DNA from: Toxotes chatareus
Taxonomy: Eukaryota > Chordata > Actinopteri > Toxotidae
Length of the DNA: 64,000 nt
NCBI GenBank assembly: GCA_016801885.1
Contig: JAFBJY010001417.1
Span: forward strand, 1 to 64,000
Direction of reading: 5' to 3'
Below, one piece after another: positions 45,371 to 56,399 of the stretch. Under the pieces are notes generated by a model that saw only the letters and a program-made list of their open reading frames with translations, was not told the origin of the DNA and did not search any database. Each line of letters opens with the position of its first letter. Position 1 is the first letter of the stretch. Both the position numbers and the translations under genes were made by a program.

Positions 45371-46899
45371 AGAAGGCTTTTTTAAGCAAAGGTTTGATAA
45401 CTGCAACCTTAAAAGCCTGTGTAATACAGAAGATGCTCAAGCAATCTTACTTTTCGGAGAAACCCTGTGGCCTCTTGGTGTTAGTCTCAGATTTTAGAAC
45501 TGATGTTGAGAAACTACTGCTGAAAGTGTTTAACTTTTCAACACTGAAATTATTCCACAACCTCACTGACAAGAAAAACTCCCCATATACTGAAACACTG
45601 ACATTGATACAATTGGCAGTTTTATTGCTTCATGATGCATCTGTTTCATTGATTGATGTATTTCTCTGTGAGTCAAGATTGTACTATAATCTGTGCAGAT
45701 GTTCCAACTAACATTCAGGTATCTTCATCCACAGAAACCTCCTCCACTGGCTCACAGAAGACAGAGAGACAAAAGGTGAAGCTCCTCATTTACTTCCGGG
45801 ACACTGAGACGCTTGATTCACTTCTTCTCCTCAGAGCTGCTGAACTGGTACATGGTGTTTAAACTCAAGTGTCAAACAGCTTTATTTAGCAGACAAATCC
45901 AGAGCCATAGTGGAGCAGCGCCTGTAAAGAAGTTTGAAGAGCTCAGCAGCCTGAGGAGCTCAGAGGAAGAAAGAGAGGCAGTGACTGCTAGAGGAGAAAG
46001 AAGAGGAGGAGTTCACAAGGTGTTGAAGATGTCAGACTCCACTGGTAGTTTATAATGGGGTCAAAGGTCATTCTGGAGGCAGTGACCTTCAATATCAGAT
46101 TGTTAAATCATCAGACAAATGAAATTAAGGCCCCAGCTTTGTTGCTGTCAGGTGGAAATGCTTGCAAGGTAATCTCAGCCCTTCCCACAAAATTGGTTTC
46201 TACTTGCAGAGAGATTCTTATTAAACCAAATGTTAAAAAAAATCAACACATAACATTGACACCAGCAGCCCTTTGATAAACAGCCATTATGTCCAATGGA
46301 GCCCATATTCAATCTGTTCTTCACAGAAAGAAGATAACTTTTATCATCTCTTTCATCCTCCTTGTCCCAGCAACATAGGTGCAAAAGTAGATGTCATTCA
46401 TTTATCATTCCTGCTCTCAGGTGTATAACCACAGATGGTTATTATACAAACAACTGTCATCTCATTTTATTGGATCTTCCTGAGTGGAGCCATTGCCTTT
46501 GTTTCTTCCTCCACACTCATGTATTCTCCTCAGCAGTGGAAATGTAAACTGTGCACTAAGAAGCAGCTGTGAGCGAGTGTTACCAGTCCACTGCATGATG
46601 ATGACAATAAAAAGAAATAACGCTTACTGGAATGAACTGGCTTTCCACAGACATGATGGATGTATTGAAAAATATACAGTCAGTAAGAAGCTTGTGTAGC
46701 CAAGAGAAGCTTTTTACAAAAACAAGTCTCATGCTGCATTTTCACTTTGCACTCAATTAAAACATACATTCACAGACATGACTCACATGAATATATGACT
46801 TTATGTGTGTACAGTCTAGTGTGCATTTTTTTTTTTGTATTCTTGGACAGAGGCACAGGTACTGATAAGATATCTGAGATGCTAAGAGAGAGAAGAGGT
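45371..46899. other. unassigned, short frames only
   Basis: Contains a 105-codon frame (45394-45711, +) and short frames around 45653-46055 with a charged, serine/glutamate-rich text (EELSSLRSSEEEREAVTARG). The second half resembles a cytoplasmic tail in composition, but there is no membrane segment in frame and no domain. A poly-T run lies at 46828-46837. I do not assign a gene. Confidence 0.3.
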
Positions 46900-47310
46900 T
46901 GGGGCGAGGAATGCATGATGCCAGAGAGTGTCCTCACAAAGATATAAGTACCAGTATGTGTGTGTGAGTGTGTGTGTTTGTCCTTTGATGCCTTTGATGT
47001 ATCAACATTCTACAGCCTGATGTCAGAAGCTGCAGTGGGACACACAGCCAGAGACAAGTCTAGAAGTCAAACAGGAGCAGTGAAACAGTTGACTGGACAG
47101 GACTTGCTCATGATTTAGGAAGAAAGAAGCACCTCAGATATTTCTGCACAATTATTGACAAGGGAAGGGAGGAGCTACTGCTGTTACAAGGACAAGAGGA
47201 AACCACAGGAAAGTCCAGATCAGCTTCAAGGTTTTCAGTAAGTCAATACATGTTAGTAGTCTGCGTCAGTGTTTAGTCTATTTAGTGAAATGTTTTGTTC
47301 AGATGATTTG
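46900..47310 (+). repeat. first-exon-like module, copy 2, with splice donor
   Basis: Direct copy of 36240-36610 at about 10.6 kb distance. Shared runs are 'tttgtcctttgatgccttt', 'cacacagccagagacaag', 'agatatttctgcacaatt' and 'aggaaagtccagatca'. It ends with TTTTCA|GTAAGT near 47232-47244, a good splice donor. A third, partial copy lies at 48340-48460. No open frame spans it, so if it is an exon it is untranslated. Confidence 0.65.
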
Positions 47311-47664
47311 TTTGTTAACTTGATGTAATATTTGCTATCAATAAGAACATGATGTTCAGCCCAAAAGTGTTTGGGCACACACACAAAAAGTAGCTGTTTT
47401 TAAATATTTCCACCCGTCATCTTGTACTTCAATGTTGGGACAGGAATGGACCTATAAGGATCAGACTCTGTAATGTTTTGATTGTCAGATGATGGATAGT
47501 CAGAGAATCAAATTCCTTCGCCAGTGGATAAGGTGATTTTTGATTGCTTCTTGTGCTTGGATTTGTAGAGAACCTTAGACGATTTATTGTCCCTATTAAA
47601 CATTGGATCGGTTAGTGGTGTTTTGTGCATGTATAAAGAGACTTTTATATGGGTTGGTGTTACA
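47311..47664. other. unassigned spacer
   Basis: No gene or repeat recognised between the first-exon-like module and the 5S-like sequence. Confidence 0.4.
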
Positions 47665-47785
47665 TTCATTGCCATACTACCATGGGCACGCCCAATCTCG
47701 CCTGATCTCTTGAAGATAAGTAGAGTAGGGCCTGGTTAGAACTTGGATGGGACACCACCTGGGGAATACTAGGGGCTATGTTTTT
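47665..47785 (+). rRNA. 5S rRNA-like pseudogene or 5S-derived SINE head
   Basis: About 117 bases align to the 5S rRNA pattern from end to end. 'gccatactaccatgggcacg', 'cccaatctcgcctgatctc', 'gaagataagtagagtagggc', 'ctggttagaacttggatggg' and 'gaatactaggggctat' are each a mutated version of the 5S text, and a terminator-like TTTTT follows. The internal promoter (box A to box C) is partly kept, with several substitutions. The single copy and the changes argue against a functional 5S gene; it could be the head of a 5S-derived SINE. Confidence 0.75.
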
Positions 47786-48339
47786 ATCTCCATTTTGATT
47801 CAGAATAAAACAAAAAATATCATCCCTAAACTAGTGTGGTTCATCTCCATCTTGTGGAGGTGGCTTTGTTGATTTGGGAGTTATATGTCAATCTTTGGTA
47901 GTCTGTCCAATAAAGCGGCAGTGTTGCTCTGCAGAAGCTCTTCATGGCGACGCTATATAAAGGCATGGTTTAGTCATGACACCTCTGTGGTTCCATTGAA
48001 TTGGGGAAGTGGTGATGTATCCATGAGACAGAGAATGAAGTGAGCCTCCTGTCCGACTTTTTGTATGCTTGTTTGTGGAAGAAACAGTTGCTAGATGTTG
48101 TTCTTAGTATGCTTTATTTCTAGGCTTTGGTGTGGAACACTAATGAGCTGAAGCTATTTACCGGCTTTTGCTGCATGGCTGAGCCTTTTGAGTTAAGTAG
48201 TCAAACGTCTTTATAGAGCGCCATACAAGAGACTTGCTCTTTTCATGCAGAAATGCATGTGATAAGCCACACGCTGTATACTTTCTTTTTAGGCTTCTCG
48301 GTGGGAGATGGGCGCCTGAGATAAGAAAATATGATGACA
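47786..48339. other. unassigned
   Basis: Follows the 5S-like copy. It might be the body of a 5S-derived SINE near its left end, but no tail or terminal duplication was seen. Confidence 0.35.
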
Positions 48340-48460
48340 AGAAAAAAGGACACTAGAGGAAAGTCCAGATTGGCTCCAAAGTTCTTCACAGTAAGTCAAT
48401 GGCGATGTTAGTAGTTCATGTCAAGCTGCGTTTAGTCTATTTGGTGAAATGTTTTGAAAA
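48340..48460 (+). repeat. first-exon-like module, partial copy 3
   Basis: Matches the end of the module at 46900-47310: 'gaggaaagtccagattggct', then 'gttcttcacagtaagtcaat', 'gttagtag' and 'tttagtctatttggtgaaat'. It keeps the donor CACA|GTAAGT at about 48390 and continues into the intron-like flank, so the duplication reaches past the exon. Confidence 0.65.
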
Positions 48461-51147
48461 GTGTCCCACGTGGGCCTTGGCTTGACTAGTGGCATTTCGT
48501 TACAGTGTTCCTTTGTTTTTGCAGTAGCAGAGCAGGAAGTGAGGTAGATCTCAACAGAAATTGTTTAAGCCGACGCCAAAGAAAGCCTATTTGCAGCAGT
48601 GTTTGTGTCTTTTCAGCCATAAATGTAACATACAAAGGGGAAATGATGCTCAAGGTACTTGGAAATGTGGGATTATGCATTGTAGGCACTGCCAGCCAGG
48701 AGTGTTGTGAAATTGCACCACCACCCGCTTCTTCCAACTGCAGCTCATACTTACTGGCAGGGGAAGTTACCATGACCCATAAGGTGAGACACCAAAGGTG
48801 ACCATTGCACTCCGCCAAAGGACTCTCATGCAGTTTGAATGTGAACGCGTAATGCCAATGTGGACTGTTAAAAGCTCCAGCCTCAGTAAATAGATTTTAA
48901 CCTCCAAATACTTTGCTCTGAAGAGTCAGTGACAGGCAGCTGCGTGGAACCAAGAGAGAGAAGTCGGGGTCATTGTGACGTTTTTGCCCACACTCTCCAC
49001 ACACCTCTCACAACCACAAAGCAGGTGGAGAATGTGTGCAACAGTGTGTGCGTGTCCTTTCACAGACACACAAATATTATCAGTGCAAGTATTTGGGATA
49101 AACAAAGTAAGGACGAAAGGATCTCACCAGACACAGAGAGCAGCAGTGTGGACAGTCTGTAGAGAGTGTGTATGTGTTTCTGGGTCTGAGAAAACAACAA
49201 GAGAATTCCATAAGGTTTGAGTGTGTTTCTGACTTTAGGAGCATGTAGAAAGTTTGTGTTTTGATCTTTGATGTGTCTGGCTTTGCTAAATGACCTCCAT
49301 CGGTTTCATTGGGGCTCAAAGTATGTGGATGATATCGACATGAAAATAGAAGCTGAAGGTGAAAATGAGGGAGATGTAGAGAGACAGTACTGGATTGAGT
49401 GGAGTCTACATAGAGACAGATGAAAGGAGGGGAGAAACAGGTGGAGGAAGAAGCTTAAGTGGTGAGTTTTCAACACACTGAATAAAAAACACAGCTTCCT
49501 CATACTTTTATATTTTAAATGCACATCAAAACATTTGAGATTTTTAAATCAGCTCTACAGCCATTTTAAAAAATTCATTCCCCGGCTGTCAGGAGTATCA
49601 GCTTTTTTCTGGGCTTTTATTTTCCAGTGGTCCACAGAATAAACTTTAAAGATTAAAACTAAGATGGCATGAATGAAAATTAAGTCGGTCTCTGTGTTTC
49701 TGTACAAAGTTGATGAAATCTAGTACAGCAGTGGTGTTCTGCCTGTTTCTAGCTCCCACTTCCTTCATTGGGAGCAGAGCGACATCCTTCACTCTGTCCG
49801 CCCCACCTGTTCGATCCTATTAGATCGCTACAGACGCTCTGCTGGAGCTTGATCAACTCTGGTAGCCCAGGGCAGATGGTGAGCTGAGAAAATGAACATT
49901 TATTCAGCCAGAGGTTAGAAATGAGATTGTATTTTTACTTCTGTCAAGGGAATTTATAGAATCTGCTTTGTCGGTGAATCAAACTGAGATTTTATTTGTT
50001 TTAAAATTCCAATAACTGGAAAACAGCTTCTGAACAAAATGAAGCTTATATTTTTCTGTAGTCCTCTGCCTAAAGGGGAAGGGACACATCCTCACCTGAT
50101 ATGAAGTCAGGGTTTGTCTCGGCGGGGAGATTGCAGTGAGCAATGTGTGTGTCCCACCAGTGTCCAGTAGCTGATCCACAGCTGTCCTCCCTCCCAGCCT
50201 GGTCTTCTGTGTCAGAGGGCTGGAGCTTGCTTCTGTCCTGCCGAGTTTGACCTCAGTCTCTTCTCCACCAGTCTCCCCAGGACAGAGCAGCAGCCACACA
50301 CAGATTGCCCTTCTGTCCTTTCCAAATCCAGGACAAAGCTCCACGTCCCTTTGAAGTCTTCTTATCGTCATTGTCCTGTTGTCTGCTGTGAATCGAGTAA
50401 ATGGTATTTTTCAATAAAAGATCTGTGAGTATTTCATTGAAACGCATTCTGGAACCTTTCACTGATTTATGAGTATCGGCTCTGGCGCATCCAGGTAAAG
50501 AGATGTTTTTTCTTCATTCTTGCAGTCAAATCATGAATGATTTATTTTCATCTGGTTTACTTTAATTTTCAAAACTGTAGTGGAGTATCTCGAACATGAA
50601 GATGAGGCCAGCTGCTTTTAACTGCCGCTCTTTCTTGATGCGAATTATTTTTTGGCAGTAATGACAGGCGCTCCGTTGATATGGCAGTCTCAGTAATTAT
50701 TCATCTTTTTCTCACTCTCCGCTATTTCCTCCTCTCATCATCAGTTTTTTCTTCTACCACCTGCCTTTCTTTGCTCTTCTAACTGAACAGTGATGATGTT
50801 ATTCTCCCAGGTGTGAACCATATGTAGCAGCTTGTGCAGCAGTGAATAATGTAGGGATGAGTCTGGGATTATAGCAGGTAGTCATTCATTCATCAGCCCA
50901 GTTATTAATTCAGCTGAAACCAGATATTTATCAAGTTTGATTCACATGAACAGAGCCTTTGCTTTGGGAAATTCTCCAAAAGTCACAAGCTTCAGAAATC
51001 GATAAAGTATCTCTCCATATTCTGATACATCCACTGATTCATTTTATCTGTTTTCAAAAACCTCTGAAAAGAAGAAAACAAAGGAAAATGTTCTTCACAG
51101 CTGATTTTAGCCAACAAATATACAAACATTGCTTCTTCCCTTTAAAA
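48461..51147. other. unassigned, no gene recognised
   Basis: Overlapping short frames occur on both strands at 48486-48818 and 49979-50371 without a nameable domain. A CT-rich stretch with ctccccag at about 50270-50281 would serve as a splice acceptor for the plus strand, but no convincing exon follows. It could be host intergenic DNA. Confidence 0.35.
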
Positions 51148-51193
51148 GATAAGATAAGATAAGATAAGATAAGATAAGATAAGATAAGATAAA
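51148..51193. repeat. (GATAA)n microsatellite, LINE 3' tail
   Basis: Nine pentamers gataa/aagat on the plus strand. It is the 3' end of the minus-strand LINE at 51148-53800. Tails of this kind come from the element's own 3' end repeat during target-primed reverse transcription. Confidence 0.9.
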
Positions 51194-53800
51194 CCTTTAA
51201 TAGTCCCACAATGGGGAAATTGCACTGTTACAGCAGCAGAAAACACTCAGGATTTACACAATAATACACAGTAATAATAAATACTATAAACAGCAAACAG
51301 TATGAAAAAGAAGAAGAAGAAGGCTGCACATAAAGCACCAGTTATTAAGTCCAGGACAGAGTATGTGCAAGTGGTTTGTGTATGTGGTTTTGCTCAGCAC
51401 AGCTGGTTGTACAAGTGTCTAACAGCCGCAGGAAGGAAGGACTCATGCGATAACGCCTTCACTGTCTTGGGGTGTAGAAGCTCTCTCACTGAAGGAGCTG
51501 CTTAGTGCAGCAGTCAGTGTGTCCTGCATGGGTGGGACTTATCACCATCATTGATGATAGCTTTGCACCATCCTCTCTCTCTCCACCACCTGCACTGGGT
51601 CAAGGAGCAACCCAGGACTGAGCTGGCCTTCCTGATCAGTTTGTCCAGTCTCTTCCTGTCCGGCCAGTAGAGATATTGCTGCTCCAGCAGACCACACCAT
51701 AGAAAACGGCCAGATGCCACAACAGAGTCAAAGAAGGACCTGAGGAGCGCCCCTGCACTCCAAAGGACCTGAGTCTCCCTAAGAAGGTAGAGCCTGCCTG
51801 GACCTTCTTGTATAGGGCATTAAAGTTATCAGTCCAGTCCAGTTTATTGTTCAGGTGAACACCCAGGTACCTGTAAGAGACCACACTCAATGTCCGCTCC
51901 CTGATGTTCACTGTGCTGGGGTGTGCTGCTCATGGAAGTCCACCACCAGCTCCTTGGTTTTCCCTGAGTTGATCTGGGAGGTGATTCCGCCAACACCAGT
52001 CCACGGTTCCTGGATCAGTTCTCAGGTACTTCCCTGTCATCGCTGCCTGTGATGAGGCCGACGATGGCAGAGTCATCGGAGAACTTCTGCAGGTGGCAGT
52101 TGGTTGTCCTGTACATGTGAGTCTGCCAGGTGAACAGGTGAACAGGAAAGGAGCCAAGACTGTTCCCTGTGGAGCCCCTGTACTGCTGACCACCATGTCA
52201 GACCATTAGTCCTTTTTGTCCTCATCACATACTGTGGGCGGCTGGTGAGGTAGTCCAGCATCCAGGTCGAGATGTGGTGATCCACTCCCGAGTGCTCCAG
52301 CTTGTCCCTCATGAGCAGCGGCTGAATGGGTATAGCTAGGCACTGAGAAATCGAAAACATGATCCTCAAGAGTGCTGTTGGAGTTCTCCAGGTGAGAGAG
52401 AGAGCTCAAAGTAGGGAGGAAGATGACAGTCTTCCACTCCAATACCAGGGTTGGTAGGCAAACTGCAATGGGTCCATCGACGGCCTCACCAGGGGGCGGA
52501 GATGGGAGAGTAATAATCGCCTCCAGTGTCTTTACCATGTGATGCTGGTGCCACAGGCCCATAAGTTATTAAAGAGGGTGGTCTGGGTGTGCCTGTCTTA
52601 GGTAATCTGTACCACATATGATGTTTTCCACAGCTGTGGAACTCTTCCCAACTTCAGGCTGAGGTTAAGATATGCCCGCAATCCCACACAGAGCCGGTCT
52701 GCACAGGATTTGAGGAGCCTGGAGCTGATTCCGTCCCTGACCCGTGAGGCCTCCTTCAAGGCTTTGATCCTTCTGAGCTCCCTCTCACCTGGTCTGTAGA
52801 GGAGGACAGATTGGAACATGGGGACTGGGTGATCAGGCCAGCGAGGAAGGGGGGTGGCTGGAGTGGGTTGGAATAGGAGTAGGGGCAGGGCAGTTGTGGA
52901 GTTGGGTCTCTGCAGGGAGGGGTGGCAGGGCAGCGCCCTGAGCAAGTGCAGCGTGTGGATTGTGAGTTGAGACCTGCAGGAGGGGGGGAGCAGCAACCTG
53001 GAGTGTGCTGACAAGGGGGCTGCAGAAGAGGCAACTGGGGAGGAGGGTTGGGTGATCATCAAACTGGCTTTGAAAAACAAGTTCAGGTCACTCACCCACT
53101 TGATCCTGGTCACAGTCTGAGGAGTCTGGTTCCCTGTGAACCTGGAGATGGCTCTTACAGTCTCTCTCCAGACTCCACAGATGTTGTTGTTCCAGCTGGT
53201 CCTCCATCTCTTTCAGCATTTACTTCCTTCCCTTCTCTGAGGATTCTCTCCTCCCCGCTTCTCTGCACCTCCCTTCAGTCGCCTTCTGTCGCCTGACCTA
53301 GCGTCTCTTCTTCTCCTTCCAGGAGAGCCTTTATGTCAGCTTAATCCATGGTTTGTTGTTTGGAAAACACTGCACAGTCTCAGGTGTGGGGTGTTGTGCT
53401 GTCCACACAAAAATTAATGTAGTCCGTTATGCAGTGAGTCAGGTTGTCAACAATGTCCCTCTCCTGGAGATTGGGTAGGAGTCTGTCTCCCACACAGTGA
53501 GCCTCTGGGCAGTCCCTCAGAGCCTCTCTGACTCAGGGGACCACCTTCTTATAGTGCGGGTCACAGCTGGCTGTCTGTGCACAAGTGGTTTGTACACAGG
53601 CAGGAGGGTGCACCAGGTTGACTTCGGATCTGCCCAGAGGAGTGAAGTGGTGATGATGAGTAGTCTCCTTGGTGCTGGTACAGAACAAGTCCAGTGTCCC
53701 CATCTTCTGGTGTGACAGGTGAATATATTGTGAGAAAGTGGTCAGAGTGGACGGCGGAGACACATGGCTGAAGTCCTCTGTAGATAAGGAAAAGGGCATG
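51148..53800 (-). mobile_element. LINE with endonuclease end, RT and (GATAA)n tail (CR1/Rex1-like)
   Basis: Minus-strand ORF2 runs from about 53800 to 51500 with frameshifts. In order come an endonuclease C-terminal part (LGRS-VNLVHPPA-like text at 53650-53590), a linker with GERELRRIKALKEASRVRDG (52790-52730) and LGRVPQLWKTSYVVQIT. Palm pieces are STWMLDYLTSRPQYVM (52290-52230), VVSSTGAPQGTVLAPFLF and the catalytic FSDDSA at about 52068-52085. The thumb has YRYLGVHLNNKLDWTDNFNA (51870-51810) and AVFYGVVCW. Then come a 3' UTR with 'tagtcccacaatggggaaat' and nine (TAAGA) pentamers at 51148-51193. The N-terminal endonuclease is absent or outside the readable part. Confidence 0.85.
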
Positions 53801-55411
53801 AGGGTGCTAAATCATAGCCAGGCTGAACAGAAATACTGAACTTTCTTGGGTGCTAAATAATGATGAATTATCATTGATGTTTATTCTCAGTGCTTGTGCA
53901 GATGTTTGCAAAAACACATTTGTTACATTCTGCATCTACATGCTGCATGACTGTGTTGAAATCTGGCTTGAAGTCCAGGATTTCTAATTGGCTGTGTCAG
54001 GCAAACTACAGTGTTTGAAGAAGTTGATGTGCAGAGCTATAAAAGCCAAATGACTTCGATCTGTTGGGTATTTGGCTGACTGTCTCACTGTTGGACATGA
54101 CACAAACCTAACATTCTTCAGCATAAGGAAATGTATTCATTTTTTTTCGGAAGTTTATGTGTAGATAAGGTGCGGATCAGCGCTTTCTTATTTCTATAAG
54201 TATAGTTGTTTTGAACACACTGCAGTGACTCAGTAACTCAAAAGAACTTACTGCTTTTCTCAGATGAATAATCAAGTGATCCAAAAAAGTCCCTCAGTCA
54301 TTCATGATAAATGTAAATGAAGAATCTGGGTTGTTTTGCTGGCTCTTTCTTACTGAACATTCAGGACAAGTATCAGGTGTTTTGCACAAACTTGATTAAT
54401 CACTGTTGGTTCTTAAAGTTTCTCTCTCCATTACTCTCTCTCAGCTCTCTTTTCTTTTCTCTTTGTCCACCCACTTTCTTCCTCTCAAGCTTCCTTCTCT
54501 CTTTGTTATTCAGAGACACTTGTATTTTCTAAAGTAGTTCTTTTCAGCCCCTGTCTGTTAGAAGTGTTGTCAGGTAATATTCAGGCATTTTTCCACATTG
54601 AGTAGAACTGCAGTGGAAACAGTTTTCTCAGCAGCTGACTGAAGTAGAACCATCATCTCTGTCTCTTCCTCCACATTCAATCGTGCTTTCACATGTTTGA
54701 CTTCTTGTAATCGCTGTTGCTTTGCTCTGGTTTTAACATGATGCAATTCATGTCTGGTGTCTACTGCCCTCAGGTTTAGGATTATAGTATACATGTTGCA
54801 CTCAAACACATGCACACAAGGAAACTCAGAGATTCATGATGTCTTTAATGTAAAAAGTCTGCAAACAGCCAGGAATCCAGGATGGGAGGTTAAAAGACTG
54901 TCTCTTCCTGCCCAGCCCCTCTCCAGGTGACACACACACCTATTTGAGACACATATGTACATACACTTTTATACATAATGTGCAAAAAACAAAAGTGACA
55001 TAAAGCAAAACAAAAAATGAAATTAGTATGCATATTTAGATTCCCCATAAGACAGTGGTATCATTGAAAGTATGTGCAGCTTCATCTAAGCTTCCTTTAT
55101 ATTAAACACATAATAAAACACTACAAACCTTTATTATTTTTACATATATGAATGATAGATTGAGACATAGATTTGGGGGATGATGAGAGGTTAGGGTTAG
55201 GGTTAGGTGAAGAGACGCAGCACTCTGTATGAGTGCTCCATGGGACACGGGCATTATGTATTTAAAATCTTTTAAAAATGTTCTTATTTATAATCCTATA
55301 GAAAGATTAAAAATGACCCTTTAAAAGAAAAAGTTGTTACAGATAAAGATTTAAATACCTTTTCCAAAAAAAAGAAGGGCTTATAAGAGGATTACAGACA
55401 CAATGGAAGGT
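53801..55411. other. unassigned with short telomere-like repeat
   Basis: No gene recognised. A pyrimidine-rich stretch lies at 54418-54512. At 55189-55208 there is ggttagggttagggttaggt, three TTAGGG units, a short interstitial telomere-like repeat. Confidence 0.5.
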
Positions 55412-55419
55412 TCACTTAC

Positions 55420-55630
55420 TGCAGACGGTGGTAGTGAACGTGAGATTTTCTGCAGCCCCTCTCCCTGCTAGGGTGCTGTCTGCAGTATCATAGGCACAGG
55501 GGAGCTTCAAAGTCTTTTCTAGACCTTTTGTAAAGGCTGCAGCAGTCAGCAGTGCAGGGCAGGGCCCCAGTAGTAGGACAGAACTTGTCATCAAAAATGC
55601 CCTGATAGTTGGAAAATTTAATTCTATCAT
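55420..55630 (-). other. candidate signal-peptide exon
   Basis: Minus strand from an ATG at 55630: MIELNFPTIRAFLMTSSVLL followed by LGPCPALLTAAAF, a hydrophobic run with small residues at a plausible signal-peptidase site. Then comes EKTLKLPCAYD and a short polar end (ENLTFTTTVC, with an N-glycosylation sequon NLT). The frame runs exactly into CTGCA|GTAAGT, a consensus donor (55419-55414). The combination fits a first coding exon of a secreted or membrane protein. No second exon is seen at 54.5-55.4 kb, and the coding-sequence statistics cannot be judged by eye. Confidence 0.3.
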
Positions 55631-55639
55631 TTTTTATTT

Positions 55640-56399
55640 TCACCATGAGCATCACAAAGCTTCCAGTAAAGACACAGATGTATTTTATATGTTCCTACTG
55701 TTTATGTGGCATGAGCTGTCACAGTTTAAATCCTCCCATCATCTCTGTTCATGACGAGAAGTTCAGAGCTCACTTTAACGTGGCGGTCTATGGGAGTTTT
55801 GGTCAGTATGGAGGGCATTTACTTAAAAACTGTGGGTCATGTCACAATGAGAGTAACACTGGGTGAGAGAGGACAACTTTCTATACATTGTCATATATAT
55901 TTGTCCTCTGAAGAATTAAGTAGAATTAAGAAAGAAAGCTTTTAAGGAAAAATTTTAATAGATGTCAGACAGAGTGTGGGTGATGTCAGTCACTCCAGCA
56001 TTTCATACAATACACACCTATTATAAAATCTGAGACAGGGAAAAAAGAAAAAGAAAACATATAAAACTTAAACTGTGATTTCATAAAAAGGTATAAAAGG
56101 CAGTCTTGTAAACTCTTGGTAAAGGTAAAGTCTCAAGACTTATTTCAGGTATCAACTATGTTTTTTTGTGAAATGTATATTTCACGTAAATTATAAATAT
56201 ATATAAACATGTATAACAAAGCAATCAGGCTGTCAAACTGTACTTTTGATGTCGATTTTGCCTGGTTTTTCTCAAAGCTGCATGGAAGCTGGAATCTGTG
56301 GCAGAAGAAGTGGAATAAGCAGACTAAAGACGTATGGTGAATAATAATATATGTCTTGTCAGTCTCTGCACAAAGAAAAAAAAATGTGCAAATTAGCTG
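55640..56399. other. unassigned
   Basis: AT-rich sequence without a recognisable gene. Frames at 55609-55945 (+) and 56145-56420 (-) lack motifs. Confidence 0.4.

Noticed and set aside
45653..46055. Possible receptor cytoplasmic tail
   Set aside because: Charged composition only; there is no membrane segment, domain or exon boundary to support it.
48505..48818. Overlapping 98- and 110-codon frames on opposite strands
   Set aside because: No motif, no splice context, and they occupy the same bases.
50253..50462. Intron acceptor and exon at the CT-rich stretch near 50270
   Set aside because: The acceptor looks fair, but no open frame with a matching donor follows.
54037..54047. TATA-like ctataaaagcc as a promoter
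   Set aside because: A single TATA-like match in unannotated sequence without a downstream gene.
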